Below, one piece after another: positions 1 through 6,259 of a stretch of DNA of 6,849 nucleotides. The position numbers were made by a program, and so were the translations under genes. The notes beneath the pieces were generated by a model. It had not been told where the DNA came from. It did no database searches and saw nothing but the letters and a program-made list of their open reading frames with translations. Within the stretch, counting starts at the first letter, position 1, and every line of letters starts with the position of its first letter. The DNA comes from an uncultured Ruminococcus sp. (GTDB taxonomy: Bacteria; Bacillota; Clostridia; Oscillospirales; Acutalibacteraceae), in assembly GCA_902803035.1 (NCBI GenBank), contig CADCON010000001.1, positions 1 to 6,849 on the forward strand. Reading direction: 5' to 3'.

Positions 1-226
1 GCATTCCGGGCAGCTTTTCCCTGAGCGAGAGCGATTTGTAGAGCGTGCCGCTGGTGTTGAAGAATTGACGGAGCGGCAGCCCGCTGGCCCTGTGCCACGC
101 CGCAAGCTCGTCATAGGTGGGATGCTGCTGGCGGATGTCCCGCAGCTCATAGGAAATACCGTTCTGGTCGAGCCATGCCTTTGCCTTCCGGCAGGTGGAG
201 CATTTCGGATAGCAGATAAAAAGCAT
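1..226 (-). CDS. ArsC/Spx-family thioredoxin-fold reductase, C-terminus off the window
   Basis: The gene is read leftward from an ATG at 226 and leaves the window at position 1, so about 75 N-terminal residues are visible. The protein opens MLFICYPKCSTCRKAKAWL, with a CxxC pair at C9 and C12 at the end of the first strand. It continues with an SYELRDI strand and then FFNTSGTLYK, the pattern of the ArsC/Spx/YffB branch of the thioredoxin fold. Full-length members are about 110-120 residues, so roughly 40 are missing. Family members are arsenate reductases, redox-sensing Spx regulators or uncharacterised YffB/YusI-like proteins, and the visible half does not decide between them. No arsenic-resistance genes are seen nearby. 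The start is supported by a perfect AGGAGG eight bases upstream that overlaps the stop codon of the deformylase gene, so the two are probably co-transcribed and translationally coupled. The family assignment is firm; the substrate is unknown. Confidence 0.92.
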   Translation of the reverse strand, partial: MLFICYPKCSTCRKAKAWLDQNGISYELRDIRQQHPTYDELAAWHRASGLPLRQFFNTSGTLYKSLSLREKLPGM

Positions 227-234
227 TGTTTTGT

Positions 235-240
235 CCTCCT
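235..240 (-). promoter_or_regulatory. Consensus ribosome binding site overlapping the def stop codon
   Basis: On the minus strand the deformylase stop TGA (242-240) runs directly into AGGAGG (240-235), followed by eight bases and the ATG of the ArsC-like gene. The shared base and tight spacing fit translational coupling of the two genes and fix the start of the second. Confidence 0.85.
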
Positions 241-650
241 CAGATAAGAATGCCGTTGCAATGGTCGATTTCGTGCTGGATAATCTGGGCGATCAGCCCG
301 GTGAAGGTCTGCGTTCTGGTCTGGAAGGCGCGGGTTTTCCATTCGACCTTGATATTTTTGTAGCGGGTGACGCTCCGCGCGCCGTAGAGGGAAAGGCAGC
401 CCTCGACCGCCTCATACGGAACGGAACGGCTGATGATGCGGGGATTGAACATTTCGAGCGTCATTCCGCCGAGATCGACGACAATAATGCGCTTCCTGAC
501 GCCGATCATATTGGCTGCCATGCCGACGCATTCGGCGGAATGCGCCTTCAGGGTGTCGGTCAGGTCATCGGCGACGGAAATATCGTCAGGTGTGGCGGGA
601 GCGGATTTCTGCCCCAGAAAAAGAACGTCTTTCATAACAGGCTTTACCAT
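240..650 (-). CDS. def: Short peptide deformylase with a non-canonical motif I
   Basis: Peptide deformylase removes the N-formyl group from nascent proteins at the ribosome. This 136-residue protein has motif II EGCLS at 83-87, with metal-ligand Cys85. It also has motif III QHEIDH at 125-130, with the two metal-ligand histidines and the catalytic Glu127. Motif I reads GMAANMIG (43-50), where the family consensus is GxGxAAxQ, so the conserved Gln is Met48. The protein is also shorter than typical deformylases (about 150-190 residues). From memory, short proteins with a GMAANMIG motif are common in clostridia and usually annotated as deformylase. The start at 650 was chosen because GGAG at 661-664 lies nine bases upstream. 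An in-frame ATG at 659 abuts that site directly, and the reading frame stays open further upstream without ribosome-binding support. An extended -10 promoter precedes it. The family is near certain; full activity is uncertain. Confidence 0.9.
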   Translation of the reverse strand: MVKPVMKDVLFLGQKSAPATPDDISVADDLTDTLKAHSAECVGMAANMIGVRKRIIVVDLGGMTLEMFNPRIISRSVPYEAVEGCLSLYGARSVTRYKNIKVEWKTRAFQTRTQTFTGLIAQIIQHEIDHCNGILI

Positions 651-683
651 TTCAGTCATCTCCGGAATGATTATGATACATCC

Positions 684-712
684 ATTATACCATAGCCGTT
701 TCCTGAAAACAA
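684..712 (-). promoter_or_regulatory. Promoter for the def-arsC-like operon
   Basis: Read on the minus strand, TTGTTT (712-707) is separated by exactly 17 bases from a perfect TATAAT (689-684). The TATAAT is preceded by TATGG, an extended -10 element. Transcription would start near 677, giving a leader of about 27 bases before the deformylase ATG at 650. This is a sigma-A/sigma-70-type match by inspection. Confidence 0.8.
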
Positions 713-758
713 TCAAAAACTGACCGGCGCGGAAAATGATTCGTTGAAAAATAGGCGG

Positions 759-775
759 GTAATAAACGGTATTAC
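759..775. repeat. Perfect 6-5-6 palindrome, possible operator
   Basis: GTAATA, a five-base spacer and TATTAC form a perfect inverted repeat about 50 bp upstream of the def -35 element. The size and symmetry resemble a dimeric regulator site, but I recognise no specific regulator, and a 6-bp-arm palindrome in AT-rich DNA can arise by chance. Confidence 0.3.
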
Positions 776-802
776 AAATCGTAAAGCGCCTGAATCCCCG
801 AC

Positions 803-907
803 TTATCAACGGTTTCCACCGACTTTTCCACTGTAATTGACGAAAATCGGGGCGGATTGGTGGGAATCGGGAGGTTTTCAACAGCCTTTTCCACAGGTTG
901 TTGAAAA
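803..907. promoter_or_regulatory. Cluster of DnaA-box-like 9-mers
   Basis: Compared with the DnaA box TTATCCACA, this stretch holds five related 9-mers. They are TTATCAACG (803-811, two mismatches), TTTTCCACT (824-832, two), TTTTCAACA (875-883, two), TTTTCCACA (887-895, one) and a reverse-oriented TTTTCAACA (907-899, two). The last three begin at 12-bp intervals. A weaker TTATCCATT lies at 996-1004 inside the adjoining AT-rich stretch. The cluster sits between divergent genes. Matches are by eye and none is perfect, and no dnaA, dnaN or rpmH is visible. It could be a DnaA-binding regulatory or auxiliary cluster, or simply a degenerate repeat. Confidence 0.45.
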
Positions 908-910
908 ACC
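873..910. repeat. Long hairpin (13-bp core stem) carrying DnaA-box-like arms
   Basis: Bases 875-887 pair with 895-907 through 12 Watson-Crick pairs and one G-T (884 with 898), leaving a seven-base loop at 888-894. With A908 bulged, G873 and G874 pair with C910 and C909. No T-run follows on either strand, so it does not look like an intrinsic terminator. The arms are TTTTCAACA-type DnaA-box-like sequences, and a TTTTCCACA spans the loop. Confidence 0.75.
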
Positions 911-1048
911 GGTGTTAAAAGAGGTTGATTTTTCCAGCGGAACAGAATTATTACTATCAGTTCATGCAAGATGTATTTTTTACGAAGATAACTTATTATC
1001 CATTGAAAATATGTGCAGATTGACCATGAAAAAAATAGCGATAGTTGG

Positions 1049-1077
1049 TTGAATGTGGAAGAAAAGTGTGCTATCAT
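1049..1077 (+). promoter_or_regulatory. Promoter for the mtnN unit
   Basis: TTGAAT (1049-1054), a 17-base spacer and TATCAT (1072-1077) form a good sigma-A-type promoter. The -10 is preceded by TGTGC, an extended -10 element of the same style as the promoter of the opposite unit. Transcription would begin near 1084, giving a leader of about 77 bases before the ATG at 1161. Confidence 0.72.
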
Positions 1078-1160
1078 ATTAAAATGGTTAAACTCTGCGT
1101 CATCGGAGAGTGGCCGGTACGAATTATTACAAGCTGCTTAGGCAGAAGGAGCGAAAAGAA

Positions 1161-1865
1161 ATGGCAGAAACCATTATTACGGGAATTATCGGCGCGATGG
1201 ATGTCGAGGTGAAGAGCATTGCGGCCAATATGCAGAATGTGACGGAAAAGGTTATCAGCGGCATTCCGTTTTCCTGCGGCACGTTGAGCGGCAGACAGGT
1301 CGTTCTGGCACGCTGCGGCATAGGCAAGGTCAACGCCGCGATCTGCACACAGATCATGGTCAGCGTGTTCGGCGTCAACGAAATCATCAATACCGGCGTT
1401 GCCGGCGCTGTCGCCAAGGGAATCAGGCAGAATGATATCGTCATAGCGGAGTGTTTTGTGCAGCACGATGTGGACACTTCCGCGATCGGCGATCCTGTGG
1501 GATTTGTATCCACGGTCAACAGGATCTATTTTGAAACCGACAAGAGCATTATTCTGCGCCTGAAAGCCGCGATCGGAAGCAAGGCGCGCGCGCATATGGG
1601 AACCGTCGCTACCGGAGACCAGTTCATCGCCGACAAAAAGACGGGCAGGAAGATTCATGAAACCTTCAATGCATCCGCCTGCGACATGGAGGGCGGAGCG
1701 ATAGCGCAGGTCTGCGCGCTGGCGGGCATTCCGTTCGGCGCGGTGCGCTGCATCTCCGATTCCGCCGATGAGAAGGCGCACATGGATTATCCCGAATTCG
1801 CGGCAAAGGCAGCGACCACCTGCGCTGCCATGGTAATGGAATACTTTAAATATTTTGAGAGTTGA
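1161..1865 (+). CDS. mtnN: 5'-methylthioadenosine/S-adenosylhomocysteine nucleosidase
   Basis: The enzyme hydrolyses MTA and SAH to adenine plus the thioribose product, clearing methyltransferase and polyamine by-products. The SAH product, S-ribosylhomocysteine, feeds LuxS and methionine recycling. The 234 residues match the family length. Visible hallmarks are GIIGAMDVEV at 8-17, with Glu16 at the position of E. coli catalytic Glu12, and GIGKVNAA near 53-60. Further on are INTGVAGA, the TGDQF segment at 151-155, CDMEGGAIAQ with ribose-binding Glu177, and ISDSAD with the general acid Asp200. The ATG at 1161 was chosen because AAGGAG (1146-1151) lies nine bases upstream. A GTG at 1110 stays in frame but has poor ribosome-binding spacing and would add 17 residues that do not look like this family. 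The gene is preceded by an extended -10 promoter and followed after 39 bp by the DUF4026-type gene with no terminator between. Confidence 0.95.
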   Translation: MAETIITGIIGAMDVEVKSIAANMQNVTEKVISGIPFSCGTLSGRQVVLARCGIGKVNAAICTQIMVSVFGVNEIINTGVAGAVAKGIRQNDIVIAECFVQHDVDTSAIGDPVGFVSTVNRIYFETDKSIILRLKAAIGSKARAHMGTVATGDQFIADKKTGRKIHETFNASACDMEGGAIAQVCALAGIPFGAVRCISDSADEKAHMDYPEFAAKAATTCAAMVMEYFKYFES

Positions 1866-1904
1866 TGAAATAATTTCAACAAGAATAAAAGGTGATATTG
1901 AAAA

Positions 1905-3203
1905 ATGTTTCTTTTTGGCCAATCAAAACGGAATGATTCCCAATCGCTCCGCTCCGGCACGGTGGAGCGCGTTACGTCGAGAATGTTCGCCATCCCCTCA
2001 GACCCGGGACTGATTACGGATCCGGAAGACGCCCGCTCAAGATTTCACGATACCGACGAGCTGACATTCGGAACGTCAGCGGTGCCTCCGTTTTCCGTGA
2101 CCTACAAGGGGACGGAGTATGAATTCAGCGTGGCGGATGTGGAATTCTCCGTGGAGGAGGACGATCCGTCGCTTGCCTCGCTTAACCAGGAGGAGCTTGC
2201 CGCCGCGCTCAGAGCCACACACGCATTGGGTGTGGAGCTGATGTTTGCTGATAACAATATGGATTCCTATCATCTTCAGATCAAGCTGCTGCATATGTAT
2301 ATTCCGGGGATTGTGGCCCTGTTTGATACCAACGCGCACAGGGTGCATCCGGGAAGATGGGTGCAACTGACGGCGGAATCCAGGGTTGCGCCGTCGCCGG
2401 ACTATATGATTACCATTCACGCGGTGAACGACAGCGAAGGCGGCACGGGCAGCGTGTGGCTCCACACCCACGGACTCACCCGCTGTGGCACCATTGAACT
2501 GGAGATTCTCGGCGCGGATGAGGAAAACTGGCAGGAACTGGGCAATTCGCTCAATCAGATAGCGCACCGTCTGATAGGCGACAACCGGTTCATTGACGAG
2601 ATGGAGCCAAAGCTCGTGGGCAGGACAGGCGACGGCAGGGACATTGTGGTGACGTGGCAGCGCAGCGAATGGTCATTTCGGGATTTTCCGGAGGACATTG
2701 TGGGCGGCCCGTCCGACCGCGACGACGAGCACAGCATGAACATGGGCGTGATCTATCTCTATGCCAGGGAAGAGGATCAGCTGGAGGGAAAAATTACGCC
2801 GATTACCGAATGGGCGGATTCGCTCAGCGAAAACACGGTCTTCTTCAAAACGACGTCCGAAACGCGGCGCATGAAGGCACTTGCGCAGGAGCGCGTCGGA
2901 TGGCTGAAAAGGCTGTACAGGGAGCTGCCCGACAAGCAGATCATCATCAAAATCGGTCTGAAGCCCGACCCGGAATTCGGCTTTGACGAGGATCAGTATG
3001 AATACATCTGGTTCGAGTCGGACGAGCTGCGGGAGGATGGCTTTACCGCCTCGCTGACGCAGGACGCCTTTTATGTCAAAGGCATGGTGGAGGGCGTTCA
3101 GCGGGAATGCGGGTATGACGAGATCGTTGACTGGCGTGTATTCACAAGCGATGAAACCTTTTCCCCGGACAATATTCATAAATATATCGGCAGACAGGGC
3201 TGA
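1905..3203 (+). CDS. DUF4026/DUF2314-type protein of unknown function
   Basis: This is a 432-residue acidic soluble protein with no signal peptide or membrane segment. Residues roughly 60-330 have the look of DUF4026 proteins, including the WLHTHGLTRCGTIELEIL segment at 185-202. Residues roughly 345-428 resemble DUF2314, with the WFESDEL strand at 369-375, a DAFYVKGMVEGV stretch and a closing DWRVF at 409-413. These assignments come from memory of the families and were not searched. Many acidic clusters (VEEDDP, DRDDEH, GFDEDQYE) and a Trp-rich middle are visible, and no catalytic motif is evident. The HTH at 187-189 and other scattered histidines do not form a recognised metal site. The start at 1905 has AAAGGTG about ten bases upstream. 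It follows mtnN by 39 bp and is probably co-transcribed, ending before a strong terminator. The role is unknown. Confidence 0.88.
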   Translation: MFLFGQSKRNDSQSLRSGTVERVTSRMFAIPSDPGLITDPEDARSRFHDTDELTFGTSAVPPFSVTYKGTEYEFSVADVEFSVEEDDPSLASLNQEELAAALRATHALGVELMFADNNMDSYHLQIKLLHMYIPGIVALFDTNAHRVHPGRWVQLTAESRVAPSPDYMITIHAVNDSEGGTGSVWLHTHGLTRCGTIELEILGADEENWQELGNSLNQIAHRLIGDNRFIDEMEPKLVGRTGDGRDIVVTWQRSEWSFRDFPEDIVGGPSDRDDEHSMNMGVIYLYAREEDQLEGKITPITEWADSLSENTVFFKTTSETRRMKALAQERVGWLKRLYRELPDKQIIIKIGLKPDPEFGFDEDQYEYIWFESDELREDGFTASLTQDAFYVKGMVEGVQRECGYDEIVDWRVFTSDETFSPDNIHKYIGRQG

Positions 3204-3220
3204 ACCGCTCCCGGCAGGGA

Positions 3221-3252
3221 AATGACGGTGACACGAAATGACGGCGACACCC
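3221..3252 (+). repeat. Two tandem imperfect 16-bp units
   Basis: AATGACGGTGACACGA (3221-3236) is followed directly by AATGACGGCGACACCC (3237-3252), with 13 of 16 bases identical. It lies just after the DUF4026-type stop and before the terminator. It is probably a small slippage duplication, with no coding or regulatory role apparent. Confidence 0.7.
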
Positions 3253-3276
3253 AAAGAAAAACAACCGGAATAAAAG

Positions 3277-3316
3277 AACGCTGCGTGGCAGAATCACACC
3301 GCCCGCAGCGTTTTTT
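3277..3316. terminator. Intrinsic terminator between convergent units, probably bidirectional
   Basis: AACGCTGCG (3277-3285) pairs with CGCAGCGTT (3304-3312). Three further pairs (3287-3289 with 3301-3303) lie beyond a bulged T, and the loop is 3290-3300. A run of six T (3311-3316) follows on the plus strand, ending the mtnN/DUF4026 unit. On the minus strand the stem is followed by TTCTTTTATT, which would also terminate the comEC operon 16 bases past its stop. Confidence 0.9.
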
Positions 3317-3331
3317 GTTATGTAGTAAGAA

Positions 3332-5599
3332 TTATCCCGCAGCGGACACCCTTAGCTTTCCGTCCTTGACGGATAGGATCATGTCTCCGCTTTCACACGT
3401 GGCGTAAATATGCCTGAAGCCGGATGCCCGCAGGCGAAGAAGCAGCTTCCCGGCGTTTTTATCCGTTGCGGTGGTGATGACCGCGCCGACGTTCAGCGAG
3501 GAAATGCCGATAATCTCCTTGCCTACAACGACGGCGTCCGCGGTGCGCCAGCTTTCCGGCAGCAGCGAGCAGTCGCCCTTTTCGGGGCAGACCAGTACGG
3601 CCATGTCGCCGCATTGGAGTCTTTGCCACCTTCCGCCGCCGCTGTCGGTCAATGTTTCCGCTTTGATTGACAGGGACGCGATGCGGATTCCGTTGGCGAA
3701 GGGCAGTAGGCGGGTGTCGCTCCGGATGTCGCATTCGGCGTCGGTGATCAGATAGTCCGGCTCAAACAGGGAGGTAAGACGTCCGATATTGTTTCCGCGG
3801 GCCTTGGAATCGTCCGAAAGCGCGATGGCGTCCACCTTTCTGACGCCCTTGGCGTGAAGCGTCTGCCTGATATCGGAGAGCGCGAAGGCATCACCGCCGG
3901 CTTCAGCAAAAACGGCGCGGGTTCCGTTCTTGGCGCAGACGCAGACGCCGCCCCCGCTCACGTCAAAAACAATGACCTCCGGCCCCTTGCAGAAGATTTC
4001 ATTGGAAAGAACGCCTGCAAAAGCCAGCACCGCGATTTCGCACAGCACCAACCCGCGAAGGCGTCCGGAAAACGCGGAATGACCGATGATCCGGCATGAC
4101 AATAGGCTCACGCAGACAAGCGCGGTAATGAACCCGAAAAGATAAGGCATATAGGGATAGCTTGTGTTCAGCACGGAAAACGGCAGCTTCGCAAGCCCTC
4201 CGGTAACCGCTTCCAGATAGGCGCAGATTACCGCCGCGGCGAATCTCAGCGGCATTGACAGGATCCAGCCGACGAGAGGAATGGCATATATCGCGGAAGC
4301 GATGACGCCGATAATGATAAAATCAGAAGCGATGTAAACGCACAGCAGATTGGTGACCGGAGAAATCAGCGGGATGCTTCCGAAGTGAACGGCAGTCAGC
4401 GGGAGAATGAAAAGGCTTGCCGTCAGCGTGCTTGACAGCGAACGTATGGCGCGTTTTCCCAGCCTTTTGACTCTCTTGTTTTCCGGCATTCTGCCAATGC
4501 GGATCAATAATTGCCTTGCCCGCTGTTTCATTGCCTGATTGATTTTTTCCGAAGCGAACAGCAATCCGAGCGTCGAACAGACCGAGAGCTGAAGACCGAT
4601 GTCCGCCGCCGCCCAAGGGTTAGCGAGGCACATAATCAGCACTGCGACAGAGATGGCTGTCGGACTGTCGCTTTCCCGCAGAAAAATCCTGCTCGTCAGA
4701 TCCGAAATATGCATCATTCCCGCGCGTACCACGGAGGGAGGAAATCCCGTGACAGCCATGAATAACAGGATGAAAAGGATAGTAGTGACAACTTTGCCCC
4801 TTTTAGGCATTCTGATCATTTTAAAGAAGTCATTCAGCGCAATGGTGAGCAGCGTCAGGTGAAGACCAGAAACGGCGAGCAGGTGAGCGATACCGGTAGA
4901 ACGGAAATTGTCAACTGTGCGGGCGTCCATGTAGTCCGTGTCGCCAAGAATCATTCCGCAGAGCATGGCGGCAGCGTGTTCCGGCAGGGCCTTGCGTATG
5001 GATGACGTGATCGCGCGCCGGATTTTTATGGGAAAATACCGGAAGCCTGCGCTTCCGCGGGTAACCTGCTGTTCACCGTAGACCATACACCACGCTCTGG
5101 CCTCCACGCCGTCCGCTCTCAGGGACGTGGTGCTGTTGTAGCCTGTTTCCGTGCTGCCCGGCAAAAACTGCACTTCGCAGGTCAGGCGGTCGCCTTCCTT
5201 CGCTTCGTCGATGGAACTGCGGCTTGTCATCAGAATCCTGATATCCTGCTTTACTCCGGGAAGCTCCACCCTGTCGGTTTCAATAATGTACCGCCAGCGG
5301 CCGTATTGTCTGCGCGGCATTTCGCAGATTTCACCCGAAATGACGCAGGACTTATTTCCGAGCTGATCGGATAAGGCGGACGCTTTCTGCTGACAGAATC
5401 CTATGACCAGCAGCGCAACACAGATAGGGCAGAGGACGGTGAGAATGTCCCCTTTTCTGTCGCTGAAACGCAAACAGGCCGCAATCGCGCAGATTGCAGC
5501 CATGGCGCACAGTATGAAATTGACTTCCGGAAAGAAGCAGACGGCAACAGCCGATGTGGCCAGATAAGTAAGACCGATAACCGCTAAAGGCCGTTTCAT
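3332..5599 (-). CDS. comEC: ComEC/Rec2 competence channel with a degenerate C-terminal MBL domain
   Basis: ComEC is the inner-membrane channel that carries single-stranded DNA into the cytoplasm during natural transformation. The 755-residue length is normal. N-terminal hydrophobic segments lie at roughly 5-22, 26-42 and 52-68. A soluble DUF4131/OB-like region follows at about 85-175. The multi-spanning Competence domain covers about 208-530 and carries the hallmark HLLAVSGLH at 239-247 and GFPPSVVRAGMM at 285-296. The C-terminal part (about 541-755) follows the metallo-beta-lactamase-like layout, with FDVSGGG, KGVRKVDAIALS and IYATCESGDMIL. However, the metal-binding THxHxDH position reads SDDSKAR (595-601), and the later HHGS position reads about KEII (694-697). 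No metal ligand can be recognised. The start at 5599 has AAAGGA about ten bases upstream. It is the last gene of an apparent operon, 36 bp after the Apt-like gene. No other competence gene is in the window. Confidence 0.94.
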   Translation of the reverse strand: MKRPLAVIGLTYLATSAVAVCFFPEVNFILCAMAAICAIAACLRFSDRKGDILTVLCPICVALLVIGFCQQKASALSDQLGNKSCVISGEICEMPRRQYGRWRYIIETDRVELPGVKQDIRILMTSRSSIDEAKEGDRLTCEVQFLPGSTETGYNSTTSLRADGVEARAWCMVYGEQQVTRGSAGFRYFPIKIRRAITSSIRKALPEHAAAMLCGMILGDTDYMDARTVDNFRSTGIAHLLAVSGLHLTLLTIALNDFFKMIRMPKRGKVVTTILFILLFMAVTGFPPSVVRAGMMHISDLTSRIFLRESDSPTAISVAVLIMCLANPWAAADIGLQLSVCSTLGLLFASEKINQAMKQRARQLLIRIGRMPENKRVKRLGKRAIRSLSSTLTASLFILPLTAVHFGSIPLISPVTNLLCVYIASDFIIIGVIASAIYAIPLVGWILSMPLRFAAAVICAYLEAVTGGLAKLPFSVLNTSYPYMPYLFGFITALVCVSLLSCRIIGHSAFSGRLRGLVLCEIAVLAFAGVLSNEIFCKGPEVIVFDVSGGGVCVCAKNGTRAVFAEAGGDAFALSDIRQTLHAKGVRKVDAIALSDDSKARGNNIGRLTSLFEPDYLITDAECDIRSDTRLLPFANGIRIASLSIKAETLTDSGGGRWQRLQCGDMAVLVCPEKGDCSLLPESWRTADAVVVGKEIIGISSLNVGAVITTATDKNAGKLLLRLRASGFRHIYATCESGDMILSVKDGKLRVSAAG

Positions 5600-5635
5600 G
5601 TCATCTGCTTCCTTTCAGAAGATAGTAACAGGTGA

Positions 5636-6175
5636 TTATTTGAAGAAGAGCGGAAGCTGGCCGAGCACAATAATGTCGTCCCTTTCGCAGGCGTCACCTT
5701 CGGCAAGCACGGCGCACTTGGCGACGATGTCACAGCCCGCCTGTTCCGCCAGCGCGACGGCGGCATTGAGCGAACCGCCAGTGCTGATTACGTCGTCGAG
5801 CACGACAACTTTCTTTCCTTTCAGCTCAGCGGCGTCATCCTCGCCGAGGTAGAGCTTCTGTAATCCGTGGGTGGTAATGGATTGGTCGTCCACGCTTAGC
5901 GCGTTGCCCATGTAGACCTTCAGCCCCTTGCGGGCGACAACGTACTTCTTGCCGCTCTGGCGGGACATTTCATAGGCGAGCGGAATGCTTTTTGCTTCAG
6001 GCGTGAGAATCATGTCAAATTCGGGGAGCTTGGCAAGAAGAGCCTCAGCGGACTTTTCGGTGATTTCCACGTCGCCGAAGAGAATGAACGCGGCGATGTC
6101 GAGTTTATCGTTCACGGCGAATTTCTTGAGTCTGCGGGTGCAGCCGGCAATGGTGATTTCATAGGTATCGTTCAT
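5636..6175 (-). CDS. apt: Adenine phosphoribosyltransferase-like protein
   Basis: Type I phosphoribosyltransferases join a base to PRPP, and Apt makes AMP from adenine. Taken from 6175 the protein is 179 residues, the usual Apt size. It shows FGDVEIT near 33-39, TPEAKSIPLAYE, VVARK at 79-83, and the PRPP-binding loop VVVLDDVISTGGS at 123-135. The close, AVLAEGDACERDDIIVLGQLPLF, is typical of clostridial Apt-like proteins. The start at 6175 was preferred because AAAAGGA lies ten bases upstream. An in-frame ATG at 6256 would add 27 residues starting MFQFFRRKK. It sits only three bases after the HIT stop but lacks a ribosome binding site, although coupling could still use it. Adenine is the likeliest substrate; related proteins may use other purines. 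The MtnN encoded in this window would supply adenine. Confidence 0.86.
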   Translation of the reverse strand: MNDTYEITIAGCTRRLKKFAVNDKLDIAAFILFGDVEITEKSAEALLAKLPEFDMILTPEAKSIPLAYEMSRQSGKKYVVARKGLKVYMGNALSVDDQSITTHGLQKLYLGEDDAAELKGKKVVVLDDVISTGGSLNAAVALAEQAGCDIVAKCAVLAEGDACERDDIIVLGQLPLFFK

Positions 6176-6185
6176 TTGTGTCATT

Positions 6186-6192
6186 TCCTTTT
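6186..6192 (-). promoter_or_regulatory. Ribosome binding site deciding the Apt-like start
   Basis: AAAAGGA on the minus strand lies ten bases before the ATG at 6175 and only one base before another in-frame ATG at 6184. It therefore favours 6175 as the start over both 6184 and the upstream ATG at 6256. Confidence 0.6.
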
Positions 6193-6259
6193 CGGTGATA
6201 GTCGGATGATCGGAGGCTGTATTGTCAGCCTTTTTGCGTCTGAAAAACTGAAACATAAT

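Larger units (their letters stand above)
651..1160. other. Divergent intergenic region without a convincing gene
   Basis: This 510 bp gap separates the leftward def unit from the rightward mtnN unit. It contains promoters facing both ways, the 759-775 palindrome, the DnaA-box-like cluster with its hairpin, and a clearly AT-rich stretch from about 941 to 1080. The open frames inside it have no ribosome binding site and translate the repeat-like DNA, so I call none of them a gene. No tRNA, riboswitch or small-RNA signature was recognised. Confidence 0.7.

Noticed and set aside
651..881. Extended N-terminus of the deformylase frame up to 881
   Set aside because: The frame is open but crosses the def promoter, and the added residues have no deformylase similarity. 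The start at 650 has a properly spaced ribosome binding site.
837..1052. Plus-strand open frame of 71 codons in the same region
   Set aside because: It starts at a TTG without a Shine-Dalgarno site, crosses the hairpin, and shows no protein-like pattern.
772..1077. Minus-strand open frame of 101 codons across the intergenic region, with repeated PVEKAVEN / TVEKSVETVDKSG peptides
   Set aside because: It has no ribosome binding site and overlaps the mtnN promoter. The repeated peptide is simply the translation of the DnaA-box-like repeats.
1093..1145. Leader structure or riboswitch upstream of mtnN (small hairpins at 1093-1110 and 1134-1145)
   Set aside because: The stems are only four base pairs, no known SAM/SAH riboswitch core is recognisable, and the leader is only about 77 bases.
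1074..1922. Long minus-strand open frame of 282 codons
   Set aside because: It is antisense to mtnN, whose product is unambiguous, and its translation has no family features.
3221..3252. Start of a CRISPR array
   Set aside because: There are only two 16-bp units, directly abutting with no spacers.
3782..3820. Frameshift or sequencing error explaining the missing ComEC metal motif
   Set aside because: The reading frame is continuous and family-like on both sides, and a second metal site further downstream is also substituted, so a local error does not explain it.
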